A stretch of DNA of 64,000 bases from Fidelibacterota bacterium (GTDB lineage: Bacteria > Fidelibacterota > Marinisomatia > Marinisomatales > SCKK01). The stretch lies in assembly GCA_004124475.1 (NCBI GenBank), contig SCKK01000001.1, positions 159,616-223,615 of the forward strand, given 5' to 3'. Positions 36,622 through 47,760 of this stretch are shown here, piece by piece. The notes beneath the pieces were generated by a model. The model searched no databases and had not been told where the DNA came from. It saw only the letters and a program-made list of their open reading frames with translations. Each line of letters starts with the position of its first letter. Within the stretch, counting starts at the first letter, position 1. Position numbers and translations under genes: made by a program.

Positions 36622-36863
36622 GGTTTAGCCTCCGATCATAATTGGGTGTTCACTGGTAACCAATATTAAGGAATTTGGGTGTGCAATCAAATTGAGATAT
36701 GTTATAGATTAAAATATTAAGTGGCTACTATATTGTAAAAAGAACACGAGGGAACATCTGCCCGCCCGCCGGCAGGGCAGGCATAATTCTGTCCGAAGGA
36801 CCCTATGATTGGACAAAGGTGAGAAAATAAAATATGCAATTCGCTGGTGGTTAAGGCGCATGC

Positions 36864-36986
36864 AGATAACGAAAAAGCTCTGCGGCATTTACTCTAAATG
36901 TTCCTCTACAAATAATCATTTTTCGTCTTTCTGACTCCTGCTTCCACGCTACCTGCCCACGACGTACGTAGCAGCGGGTGTTGGGT
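36864..36986 (-). other. attC site of cassette 3
   Basis: The plus strand runs from AGATAAC to GTTGGGT (123 bases). The inner parts AGCTCTGCGGC and CGTAGCAGCGGGTG match the same positions of the attC at 39184, so it is a longer member of the same family. The R' box GTTATCT departs from the GTTRRRY consensus. Confidence 0.65.
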
Positions 36987-36993
36987 GGCAACG

Positions 36994-38427
36994 CTATAAA
37001 GGAACCTGAGTCAAACATCTTTTCTTAGCATCATAACGCATTTGATATAATTTGAAATCATCCCTATTGATGTCTCGGCACTTTTCTTCAATAACTTTAT
37101 TTATTTTATACTTATCTGAAAGTGATGTACGCATTCCAAATACGATTCCCATTAATTGGGAAAATTCATATCTGATTTTGCGATGTTCTTCTATTAATCC
37201 GAGCATATCCGTCATTACAAGACGATATTCATCTTCATGAATCCAATCTTTAAGCTTTGTCGTTGTAATTTTCACAAACAAACTCCATAGTTCTTCACGC
37301 CAACTATCAATATTCTTAAAGATATCCTGTGTAAGTGGGCTATGATCGCCTCTGCGGTTTGAGTGCCAGGCATTAATTATCTTATTTTTTGGTAATTGGC
37401 CTAGGAATCTAAAGAAGTCAATACTCGGAGCTTTGTCACTATATTGAACTTGGTATAAAGTTCCATGTAATCGTCCATAATTCACTTTAGTCGGCATCCC
37501 TTTCCCAGATGAAGAAACACTGTTTACCCCGGTAATCAGCAACTCAGGTTTGCCACTTTTCCCAGGATGAACACGAAACAGCAAGGCAGCACCTCGATGA
37601 TTATCGCCATAGGTTGACCACATGGAGGCGTTTGTACAGTTAGCTGAAAAACAAGCTGTGTACCACTTTGGATAGATTAGAGAGGATGCGATACTTTCAG
37701 TATAGCGATCGGGAAATTCAATAAACAAATAATTTATTTTTCTCTCCCTACCAGATTGTGATCCATTAAAACTTTGGAATAGATTTAAAAAAGAAACATG
37801 GTCTCTAACAGAATTAATCACGAATGATAATGATTCAATATCGATTTGTTTTTCCTCATTCGGTAACTGCTTGAGGGATTCAAATATCTTGCGAAGTTCT
37901 AAGGACTGATCCATAAATGAAGGAATTATTTGGCTTCCAGAAAGTAAACCTTCCGATTTCAGCTCGGACATTACTGAATGGAGAGCAGTTCTATGAATTA
38001 GCGTAAGAATTAATCTGAGGGATTCCAGCCGTAATGGGGTTGGCAAAGATGCCAGCATGTTTGGGAGTTCATCGAAACCGGGTGAGGAAAAAAATCTATC
38101 AACAATATGTTGGTAAGTAGTTCGGAGTTCATCAGTAGGTAGATCTTCTTCCGTAAGCGTTACAGGTATAGGTAGATCGTCAAAAGACTTGTCATCCATT
38201 ATCAGACAGCCGGTCGTATTCCACAATAAAACAATTAAATAATGACGAAGCAGATTTTCCCAGAGAATCTCATCGCCCTTCCAAAACACATCTTGATATC
38301 CCTCCATGGGATCATTGAGTTCGGTTGAGTTTGCTAAGAATATTTCCTGGAGCGCAAGCTCTTGAGATTTCCCAAGTAATCTGTCAATGCTTCTAAACCG
38401 ATAAATGTGTTCGATAGACTTTTCCAT
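36994..38427 (-). CDS. DUF2971 protein, large (cassette 3)
   Basis: This 477-residue protein has DUF2971 landmarks at both ends: HIYRFRSIDRLLG, then FLANSTELNDPMEG near the N-terminus; YTACFSANCTNASMWSTYGD, then HRGAALLFRV in the middle; and WIHEDEYRLVMTD near the C-terminus. A helical insert of about 180 residues separates the first two. No function is established for the family; members are frequent in accessory and defence-like loci. It lies between two attC sites and starts nine bases after the previous one. Confidence 0.8.
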   Translation of the reverse strand: MEKSIEHIYRFRSIDRLLGKSQELALQEIFLANSTELNDPMEGYQDVFWKGDEILWENLLRHYLIVLLWNTTGCLIMDDKSFDDLPIPVTLTEEDLPTDELRTTYQHIVDRFFSSPGFDELPNMLASLPTPLRLESLRLILTLIHRTALHSVMSELKSEGLLSGSQIIPSFMDQSLELRKIFESLKQLPNEEKQIDIESLSFVINSVRDHVSFLNLFQSFNGSQSGRERKINYLFIEFPDRYTESIASSLIYPKWYTACFSANCTNASMWSTYGDNHRGAALLFRVHPGKSGKPELLITGVNSVSSSGKGMPTKVNYGRLHGTLYQVQYSDKAPSIDFFRFLGQLPKNKIINAWHSNRRGDHSPLTQDIFKNIDSWREELWSLFVKITTTKLKDWIHEDEYRLVMTDMLGLIEEHRKIRYEFSQLMGIVFGMRTSLSDKYKINKVIEEKCRDINRDDFKLYQMRYDAKKRCLTQVPL

Positions 38428-38435
38428 TTCAGACC

Positions 38436-38493
38436 GCCCAACGCCTAAATCAGCGGCGCGTCTTTTTGCGTCCGCTGGATTTATTTGTTAGAT
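38436..38493 (-). other. attC site of cassette 2
   Basis: The 58-base imperfect palindrome runs on the plus strand from GCCCAAC (R', GTTGGGC on the cassette strand) to GTTAGAT. Inner arms CAGCGGCGCG and GCGTCCGCTG pair. It overlaps the last codons and stop of the cassette 2 gene. Confidence 0.8.
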
Positions 38494-39169
38494 TTTTTTC
38501 CTGTACGTATTCCCTAAATAAAGTAATCAACTGCTCCCTATGTCTTTTAACCCAAATGGAATGCCAAAATGTTTTATCTTTTAAGACTTTTTGAAACTTT
38601 TCTGCGGAACTATCATATTCTTTATCACTGTACCCTAAATAATAACCTGACCCGAATCCAGAAAGTGCTAGTAATATAGTTCCTACAATTATTTTTCTTG
38701 ATTTCCCTTTTACCGTTGTGATTGCCTCCGCGCCTAACCCTATTGCTGTAACTCCTAATCCAGTCGCTGAAAGTATCTGCATTAAATTATCATGACTGAA
38801 CCCTTTTAAATCGTATTCTTTTATATCTGTTGAATGAACGATGTGAACCTCATTATTATAAGGTGTATAAATGTAGTTAGTCCCATCTTCTGCTGTAAAC
38901 GTTAAACAATAAGACAAATCTATAATTTCTCCAGGATTTCCTAATTTGAGTATGTCTAATGCATAACTCTGGTCTGCTAAGTAAACAAGGTCTTCTTCTT
39001 TTTTTCTATGCAGTTTCTGTAAATTCCCAGATTCTAACTTATGTTTATCAATTATAAGCTTCTTGATACTTTTCGTCTTACTATAATCTGGAGAACGGGC
39101 TAGGCCGAAGAAAGTACCAGCTAGAAAGAGAATTACCCATATTACAATTATAGCTTTTATTATGTTCAT
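38450..39169 (-). CDS. Hypothetical protein with two membrane helices (cassette 2)
   Basis: This 239-residue protein has an N-terminal helix (IIKAIIVIWVILFLAGTFFG) and, after a soluble beta-rich part of about 100 residues, a glycine-rich helical pair (MQILSATGLGVTAIGLGAEA and IIVGTILLALSGFGSGYYLG). The basic C-terminus (KSSGRKKTRR) is encoded by the attC site. I recognise no family. It follows a consensus attC and belongs to the integron array. Confidence 0.65.
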   Translation of the reverse strand: MNIIKAIIVIWVILFLAGTFFGLARSPDYSKTKSIKKLIIDKHKLESGNLQKLHRKKEEDLVYLADQSYALDILKLGNPGEIIDLSYCLTFTAEDGTNYIYTPYNNEVHIVHSTDIKEYDLKGFSHDNLMQILSATGLGVTAIGLGAEAITTVKGKSRKIIVGTILLALSGFGSGYYLGYSDKEYDSSAEKFQKVLKDKTFWHSIWVKRHREQLITLFREYVQEKNLTNKSSGRKKTRR

Positions 39170-39183
39170 ATTATTTTGATAAA

Positions 39184-39243
39184 TCTAACGAGATAGCTCT
39201 GCGGTCCGCCAGCCGGCGGATCCGTAGCAGCGAGTGTTAGGTT
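39184..39243 (-). other. attC site of cassette 1
   Basis: The 60-base site runs on the plus strand from ATCTAAC (GTTAGAT on the cassette strand) to GTTAGGT. The inner hairpin is GGTCCGCCAGCC/GGCGGATCC, with the unpaired bases typical of attC. It lies between cassette 1 and cassette 2 genes. Confidence 0.85.
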
Positions 39244-39278
39244 GAAATGAAAATAAATATCCATTAAATATTTATTTA

Positions 39279-40154
39279 TTAGTTTAAATCTTCAATTTCG
39301 ATTTTGTATTTGTTCCTAGACATTACTACTCGTCTTATCTTTGCATCTGAGTGTTCAGCATTCAGTTTATCAATGAGTCTAATCTGGTTTTCTTCACTAG
39401 ATCTTAATCCTATGATTACTTCAGTAACCGAATCCGTACCAAATGTGTAAGTGAACGATGGTTGATCATAGAAAAGTAATCGATATTCTTGTTCATGTTT
39501 CCAAGAATTTGATTTTGTATATAAAGTTCGTTCCAAAAGTTCTAAATCTCTTTTGGACATACCATTTTTACCAACATCAACACAGTATTCAAGCATTTTA
39601 TTTTGATACTTAACTTTATGAAGTATTAACAGTTGATTCTCAGGAATTAATTTTTGTTGATGTTCAGCAATCTTTGAAGTAGAAAGACCAATGCATAATC
39701 CTTTATGCGAATCGCAATAATAAGCCCACATTGGTATTGAATCTGGAATTGCTGTTAGTGAAAGAATACCAAAGTTTTGATATTGCGTTTCAAGGACTGC
39801 TTCAAAACCTCTGGGGTCACCATTTTTCAATAATCGTTGTTGTTCTTTGCCAATTTCTATTAATTCAGCCAATTTAGATTCACTAGCATCGGGAAAATGC
39901 ATGAAGGCTTTTTCCCTTAGATAAATCGTTAATGCCTCACCTTTTAGTTCAAGCAATTTACTTTTCGGAATGAAATGGTTTTCAAATGGGTCATTAAAAT
40001 CTCTAGCGCTGGCAAAGTATGCCTCTCCTCTAGTTGCATATTTCAAACAGTAATCGTGTTGATCGAAACTTCTATATTTATAAAGCACTTTTGGAATTTT
40101 ATCCAAATTCTCTATCATGGGATTTATAGTTTTTCTCTTAAAAATGTTAATCAT
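39279..40154 (-). CDS. DUF2971 protein (cassette 1)
   Basis: This 291-residue protein has a typical DUF2971 layout: VLYKYRSFDQHDYC, then AYFASARDFNDPFENHF; ILSLTAIPDSIPMWAYYCDS and HKGLCIGLS; and SWKHEQEYRLLF near the end. It is the first cassette, 16 bases from the attI junction. In integrons the first cassette is the best expressed, from a promoter on the integrase side. Function unknown. Confidence 0.85.
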   Translation of the reverse strand: MINIFKRKTINPMIENLDKIPKVLYKYRSFDQHDYCLKYATRGEAYFASARDFNDPFENHFIPKSKLLELKGEALTIYLREKAFMHFPDASESKLAELIEIGKEQQRLLKNGDPRGFEAVLETQYQNFGILSLTAIPDSIPMWAYYCDSHKGLCIGLSTSKIAEHQQKLIPENQLLILHKVKYQNKMLEYCVDVGKNGMSKRDLELLERTLYTKSNSWKHEQEYRLLFYDQPSFTYTFGTDSVTEVIIGLRSSEENQIRLIDKLNAEHSDAKIRRVVMSRNKYKIEIEDLN

Positions 40155-40169
40155 TGAAAAATAATTTCA

Positions 40170-40230
40170 GCCTAACGCAGCGGTCTCGCTTAACTCATCA
40201 ATCAATGGAAAAGTTTCCACGATACCACCC
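40170..40230 (-). other. attI x attC junction
   Basis: On the cassette strand CTGCGTTAGGC marks the crossover box (G^TTAGGC) where the first cassette joins, preceded by TTAAGCGAGACCG. It lies between the cassette 1 start and the integrase leader, as an attI must. The left boundary of attI proper is approximate. Confidence 0.65.
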
Positions 40231-40439
40231 TTCCCGCCCTGTCTGACTGCGTCAGCGCAGGCAGGCTGACTGGACGTCAGTTCGGGCAGGATAGCCTGGA
40301 AATAATAATCATCTATTGATATATTGTGTTTGGAATACGCCTTCCTGCCGGCGGGCAGGGAATAATAATTGGTGTTTATCCACATAATATTAAAGCAATA
40401 CGGTACTAATGGAATTTTAACAAACTTACAGGTAATTTT
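40198..40439 (+). repeat. Integron-integrase leader, copy C (parent-like)
   Basis: This is the reference copy of the repeat also found at 9571 and 17209. It contains the hairpins CAGGCAGGCTGACTGGAC and CCTGCCGGCGGGCAGG and leads straight into the integrase ATG at 40440 behind ACAGGTAATTTT. Confidence 0.75.
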
Positions 40440-40745
40440 ATGGAATTACAAAACAATCTATAACCAAAATTCTCCCCGAACCCCGATCTGAAACTGATGG
40501 ATCAAGTCCGGCAGGTAATGCGCTATCATCATTATGCCTACCGTACCGAGAAAACCTACAGCGGTTGGATAATACGATATGTCAAGTTCCATGGCAGTAA
40601 AAAGCATCCTCGTGACATGGGCAAGCGTGATATTGAAACGTTCTTGAGCCATCTGGCAGTAGACAGAGATGTTTCAGCATTTACACAAAGACATGTTCAC
40701 AACGCCATTATTTTTCGATATGATCAAGTTCTAAACATTCCAGTC
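40440..40745 (+). pseudogene. intI: Integron integrase IntI, N-terminal remnant
   Basis: From ATG 40440 the frame reads MELQNNL, a TAA at codon 8, then PKFSPNPDLKLMDQVRQVM, RYHHYAYRTEKTYSGWIIRY, VKFHGSKKHPRDMGKRDIE and FLSHLAVDRDVSAFTQ...YDQVLNIP. This is the core-binding domain of IntI-type tyrosine recombinases. The catalytic domain (R, H, R, Y residues) and the IntI-specific helix are missing; homology ends where the neighbouring OMP gene ends. An ATG at 40497 could start a 112-residue fragment, not an active enzyme. Confidence 0.85.
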
Positions 40746-40752
40746 AGCGAAG

Positions 40753-41346
40753 TCAGTGACGATGGTAAGTCCCTTTCCTTCTTTTCACTTCTTTTTCTCC
40801 TAAAAGAATGGCAATACTTATGTCAAATGTGAAGTACTTAGAGGAACCACGCCCTGACAAAGCTGCCTGAACCCCAGGAAATGATATAAACGGAATTCCC
40901 AAATCGCTGTGTAGATCCTTAATTTCTGCCCTGATTAACATTTTTTCAGTTAATGGAATTTTAATTCCTACACCAAAGATAAATAAGGGATCATCTTCGT
41001 GGAACATCTTTCCGACACCTAAGCTGGTAAATGGTTTGACAATATCTCCACGCCTAAATGACATTTCAAGGACTCCCATCAACAACTGAAAAGTACTGGA
41101 ACCCCCGTCATTCATTGAATCAACTACTGTGGAACTATACGTGAGATTAATTCCATAACGGTAAGAGAGGTTCCAAACACCATGTAATTGTATTCCCCAA
41201 CCGGGGTTGTAATAGTCTTGCTGGGGTTTCAGGTAATTCAAACCTCCACCCAATTCAAATTTTGGAATTTGGTGAGCAGGTTGAGTATAAATATGTGTAA
41301 TCCCCAGACAGATGGTCAGGATGGAGTAGACGAATTTTCCACACAT
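40753..41346 (-). CDS. Outer-membrane beta-barrel protein
   Basis: This 197-residue protein has a signal peptide (VYSILTICLGITHIYTQPA) followed by alternating strands with aromatic girdles (FELGGGLNYLKPQ, GIQLHGVWNLSYRYGINLTY, FTFDISIAILLG), as in eight-stranded OmpW/OmpX-like barrels. A basic tail follows (KEVKRRKGTYHRH), possibly altered by the integrase junction at its 3' end. It is one base behind the PAP2 gene, so it probably belongs to the ligA-PAP2 transcript. Role unknown. Confidence 0.7.
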   Translation of the reverse strand: MCGKFVYSILTICLGITHIYTQPAHQIPKFELGGGLNYLKPQQDYYNPGWGIQLHGVWNLSYRYGINLTYSSTVVDSMNDGGSSTFQLLMGVLEMSFRRGDIVKPFTSLGVGKMFHEDDPLFIFGVGIKIPLTEKMLIRAEIKDLHSDLGIPFISFPGVQAALSGRGSSKYFTFDISIAILLGEKEVKRRKGTYHRH

Positions 41347-41347
41347 G

Positions 41348-44028
<2,681 letters not shown>

Positions 44029-44137
44029 CTATGTCATAGAAAATGTGAATACGAAAGAGCCTTCACTGAAATTAATGATTGTTAATGTAGCAAGACATTT
44101 TGTTTGTGTCTACCCGTGCCCGCTCGAAGAAGTATGG

Positions 44138-44165
44138 AGGGGGTTAAGTACTTAACCCCCTCCCT
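44138..44165. repeat. Near-loopless 28-bp palindrome
   Basis: GGAGGGGGTTAAG and CTTAACCCCCTCC are separated only by TA, so all 28 bases are self-complementary. It lies between ligA and the upstream minus-strand gene. It lacks a T-run, so it is not an ordinary terminator; it could be an operator, a cruciform or a REP-like element. Confidence 0.6.
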
Positions 44166-44237
44166 TGAATTTCGATGTAATATTTCTCCAACCCGCATCT
44201 TGTGGGGCGGATATATTTGATTGAATGTTCGTAATAT

Positions 44238-44714
44238 TCAATGACCTAAACTATCATAGTATTTTATAGGATCTACAGGGAAAACAATATTGGGAGAGAT
44301 TTTACCTTTATCATCCAAGGGAATAGCATAAAGGCTAAAATCCTTTGTGGTCACCACAAAAAAGTAGGTAAAGGATTTTTCAGTGCGTGTTTTCGGATCA
44401 TATTTAAATTGATAACGTTCTCTGATTAGTTTAATGGGTATTACTTCGAAGTCGAGGGCGCCACCCGTTTTGAAGAAAATAGATACGCTTTCAAGTTCAT
44501 CATCCGGAATATCAACAAACAGTTCGATAAAATAAGGACGCCCTTTGAAAATGGGCTGCTTTAAATAGTGAATCAATTTTTCTGTGGGATAAAAGGTTTG
44601 ATTCAATAACGTGTCGCTAAATTGTGATGTGGCGGTTGTTAAGAGAAATGTCAGGAGCAGCAGTCCGAACAATCGGTGCTGATTGAATTTTAGTCTATTA
44701 ATTGAGCGATGCAT
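44238..44714 (-). CDS. Hypothetical exported protein
   Basis: This 158-residue protein has a signal peptide (LFGLLLLTFLLTTATSQF), then a beta-rich domain (YFIELFVDIPDDELESVSIF, FTYFFVVTTKDFSLYAIPLD) that looks like a small beta-sandwich. I recognise no family. It overlaps the end of the cysteine-desulfurase-like gene by 25 bases, so it is probably cotranscribed. The start could be slightly downstream. Confidence 0.65.
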   Translation of the reverse strand: MHRSINRLKFNQHRLFGLLLLTFLLTTATSQFSDTLLNQTFYPTEKLIHYLKQPIFKGRPYFIELFVDIPDDELESVSIFFKTGGALDFEVIPIKLIRERYQFKYDPKTRTEKSFTYFFVVTTKDFSLYAIPLDDKGKISPNIVFPVDPIKYYDSLGH

Positions 44715-46168
44715 GACTCCACCGAGAAATCTCCGGAATGATCAAATTTGAATATGTTGTGTTCATAATTCCCGTCCACGTTTACATGATACATTGATTG
44801 ATAAAATTCTGTATTGTTTGCTATAGAATTCACTGTATCGATTAGTGCATAAACATCTTCTTTTGTAGAGTAGAGGGCAAAGCTCGCTCTCACCATTCCT
44901 CGTTTCAGGTGGAAAACTTCTTCAATATCATTCATGTCGACCCCTTCTACCATCTCTAATAGATCATCCATAATCATTTCTTTCACGTAGGGATGGGCGC
45001 AGAAACATTCATTCCGGACGGCTATATTAAAGTAATCATTTAAGACTGCGGCAGTAAGGCCATGATCAAGTCCGTTTATGTTGAAAGAGATGGAGGCAAT
45101 CCTTTTACAGATATCTTGATTTGGTTCACCATATATAGTAATACTGGGAATTTTTTGCATACCCTCAAGGGCTAACCTGATAAGTTCTTCTTCTTCTTTT
45201 TGAAGGAAATCCATTCCTATCCGGTCAAGGACATCAATGGCTGTTGCCAGTCCGATTGCGCCGGGGATGTTGGGTGTCCCGGCTTCTTCGCGATCGGGGT
45301 AAGTGTCTTTAACGATGTAGTGATCCACGAAAACCTCTTCTACCATTCCTCCACCGACTTCCTCCGGCTCTATCTGGTTGAGCAGGTCTTTTCTGGCTAC
45401 AACTACCCCCGGAGAACCCGGCATATATGTTTTATGCCCGGAAAAGATAAGAGCGTCAATATTTTGTGCAGGGTTGTCGGGATTCACCATCCGGATAGGG
45501 ACATGCGCTGCAAGTTGTGCACCATCAACCAGCAGTAGTGCGTCATATTTGTGAGCAATTTCAGCAGCTTTGTTAATGGGATTTATGATACCTGTGACAT
45601 TGCTAATGCCAGTTAAGGCAACATAGTTTATTTTACCAAAGTTTTCCTTTAAGATTTGCTCAAGTGTTTTCAGGCAGACACAACCCAACTTTCCATTCTG
45701 TTTTACCACTGGTACATGAATGACTTTCTCCATGTGCTTTCTGTGAGGAAGGTCGTTGGAGTGATGTTCCATAATAGAGACGACCGCAATCTTTTTTTCC
45801 GGTCGTATATCCCGGAAAACTCGAGCCATTCTGTTTATACCGGCCGTGGTTCCACTCCCTGTAAAGAAACAGGTGTAGGACTTTTCATCAGCGCCCACGA
45901 AAGAGAGGATCCGATTGTGAGCCCAGTTGTATTCACAGGTTGAAATTTTAGCGCTAAAGTGCAACAAGCTGTGCGTGTTGGCGTAATGATGAAAGAAGCT
46001 GCTCACAACATCAAAGGCTATTTTCATCATCAGAGTTGTGGCAGTGGAATCAAGATATATGCGGCGCGATGTTTTACCCGTTGCTAGAGTATAAGTGGTA
46101 TCCAGACCGATAAATTCCTTCTGAATTTTTTTAAAGAGGACTTGCTTTGTCTGATGATTGGGATTCAC
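44690..46168 (-). CDS. Cysteine desulfurase-like class V aminotransferase
   Basis: This 492-residue PLP enzyme has EHHSNDLPHR (histidine stacking on PLP), LLVDGAQLAAHVP (PLP aspartate), FSGHKTYMPGSPG (PLP lysine) and a late VRNECFCAHPY matching the catalytic cysteine loop of SufS-type desulfurases. It is about 80 residues longer than SufS, with extra sequence at both ends. Probable role: cysteine to alanine plus sulfane sulfur, or a related selenocysteine or sulfinate substrate. No suf scaffold genes are next to it. Confidence 0.85.
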   Translation of the reverse strand: MNPNHQTKQVLFKKIQKEFIGLDTTYTLATGKTSRRIYLDSTATTLMMKIAFDVVSSFFHHYANTHSLLHFSAKISTCEYNWAHNRILSFVGADEKSYTCFFTGSGTTAGINRMARVFRDIRPEKKIAVVSIMEHHSNDLPHRKHMEKVIHVPVVKQNGKLGCVCLKTLEQILKENFGKINYVALTGISNVTGIINPINKAAEIAHKYDALLLVDGAQLAAHVPIRMVNPDNPAQNIDALIFSGHKTYMPGSPGVVVARKDLLNQIEPEEVGGGMVEEVFVDHYIVKDTYPDREEAGTPNIPGAIGLATAIDVLDRIGMDFLQKEEEELIRLALEGMQKIPSITIYGEPNQDICKRIASISFNINGLDHGLTAAVLNDYFNIAVRNECFCAHPYVKEMIMDDLLEMVEGVDMNDIEEVFHLKRGMVRASFALYSTKEDVYALIDTVNSIANNTEFYQSMYHVNVDGNYEHNIFKFDHSGDFSVESCIAQLID

Positions 46169-46677
46169 TGTTTAATAATTTACGGGAGTCGGAATTGAGG
46201 GGCAATTGTTAAGGTGACCTGTATTATTTCAGCCCTGTAGTAGAACATAGCCTTCTTTCTTAATTAGAATCAATGAGGAATGAACGTTCGAAGGTGATAC
46301 AATGATTGTACCATTGTTCGTATGGAATACGGTAATAAAGGAAATGATCTGCGGTGCAATTGGCATCTCTTGTACATATGAAAGGAGGTGTTCCTCGGCT
46401 ATCAGAGTGAAGTACCACAACAAAAAGATCAAGAGGTCGTTTAAAATATTTGTATAGAGTTAACAGGGCATCAAAGGAAACTACCAGGTCGGCATTTTCC
46501 CGATTCCGATTGGTTCTTACCTGCTCTTGAAAAACTTTCCCCTTTTGAGGATGCTTGGAAAGTGGGTTGCCAGAAGAAATTGCCAATTTTGGATGGAGGA
46601 GAATAAAACAAGAATATGAATGATAATGGTAAAGTTGTAAAATAGGACAAAACGATCCGTAAGGTTGAAGGTTATCA
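46169..46677. other. Stretch with only doubtful frames
   Basis: Two overlapping minus-strand frames exist (46260-46691 and 46229-46432). The first contains ENADLVVSFDALLTLYKYFK, which looks protein-like, but neither matches a family and neither has a good start. I leave it as possible decayed coding DNA. Confidence 0.35.
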
Positions 46678-47664
46678 TTAAATCCAGCCAATTTGTTGGT
46701 ACCACTCTACTGTATCAAAGATACCCTTTTCCAGTGTTATTTTTGGTTTATAACCGAGCTCATTCATTATTTTGGTACAGTCACATGTCCAGGCGTGCTG
46801 TGTAAGTAATCGGTACCTTGTGAGGTTTATTCTCGTCTTTATACCTGTCAAAAGCTGGTATCCGTGCATGACAGATGCATATAAAAATAAGGGTGTTAAG
46901 GGGACTTTCAATTTTAACGTCCATATTCCCAATGCTTTTGCAATGATTTGTTGTAGTCCCAACCAGGTGCGGTTTGGAGTCCCGTCGCTGACGTAGTAGA
47001 ACTCGCCACTTTTGATTTCGGTTTCGATAGGTAGAATAAGGGCGTCTACCAAATCTGATACATAAATCATTGTAACGTATCTATCACGAAAACCGAGGTT
47101 AATTCTCACATGCTTTGAAACCAATTGGAAAAAGCCAAGTATCCCCAGATCTCTCGCTCCGTATACAACAGGTGGGCGGATGGCGATTACATTCAGACGG
47201 TCGTGAAGGTCTAAAACTACCCTTTCACCCGCATATTTTGTTTTCCCATAAGCGGTTAAAGGGTTGCTGGGGTCTGCCTCGGTGAGTGGGTGGTCGGGTG
47301 TTGTGGGTCCCCCAGTAGAAAGTGAGGACAAATAGATGACCTTTTGAATACTGGGGTTGTGTTTGAGAATGGCGTTCATCAGGTTTTCCGTCCCGGTGTG
47401 ATTTGTGTCGGCGTAATCTGAATAATTTTTCCCATTGATGACGCCTGCCACATGAAAAATAGCATCTTGATCTTTAACGACATCCGGCAGGGTATCAGGA
47501 AACCTTATATCCCCGGTAATCATCCGGATAGGCTTGTTTTTTAACCATCCCAGACGACTGGTTTCCCGGACGAGAGCGGTTACCTCATAATTTTTTTCTA
47601 ATAGTCTGTCTACAAGGTGACTTCCGATAAAACCATTCGCACCTGTGACTAATACTTTCGTCAT
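46678..47664 (-). CDS. NAD-dependent epimerase/dehydratase (extended SDR)
   Basis: This 328-residue protein has VTGANGFIGSHLVDRLLEK (NAD-binding) and the catalytic YGKTKYAGE (YxxxK), with serine in LSSLSTGGPT. The C-terminal part (GIWTLKLKVPLTPLFLYASV) resembles hopanoid/3-beta-hydroxysteroid-type members acting on lipid-like substrates. It is followed on the same strand, with a 96-base gap, by nothing in common operon form, and preceded by the GNAT gene. Confidence 0.88.
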   Translation of the reverse strand: MTKVLVTGANGFIGSHLVDRLLEKNYEVTALVRETSRLGWLKNKPIRMITGDIRFPDTLPDVVKDQDAIFHVAGVINGKNYSDYADTNHTGTENLMNAILKHNPSIQKVIYLSSLSTGGPTTPDHPLTEADPSNPLTAYGKTKYAGERVVLDLHDRLNVIAIRPPVVYGARDLGILGFFQLVSKHVRINLGFRDRYVTMIYVSDLVDALILPIETEIKSGEFYYVSDGTPNRTWLGLQQIIAKALGIWTLKLKVPLTPLFLYASVMHGYQLLTGIKTRINLTRYRLLTQHAWTCDCTKIMNELGYKPKITLEKGIFDTVEWYQQIGWI

Positions 47665-47760
47665 TATCCTTTTATCTTTATGTATTATCCCCGCTGCTTT
47701 TTATGTTGAGTTTGACACCCTGGGATTTAAGAACAGATGAGTAACGGTGCGCAGATTCTG

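Larger units (their letters stand above)
36864..40745. mobile_element. Small chromosomal integron: integrase remnant, attI and three cassettes
   Basis: The integrase remnant (plus strand) lies at the right. To its left are an attI-type junction and three minus-strand genes, each followed by an attC-like palindrome with GTTRRRY/RYYYAAC ends. This is the standard integron layout, mirror-imaged: cassettes are read away from the integrase. The integrase has lost its catalytic half, so the array should no longer move by itself. Confidence 0.82.

Noticed and set aside
40497..40832. Intact small recombinase gene
   Set aside because: Only the core-binding domain is present; the frame runs past the end of homology into the neighbouring OMP gene, and no catalytic residues are encoded.
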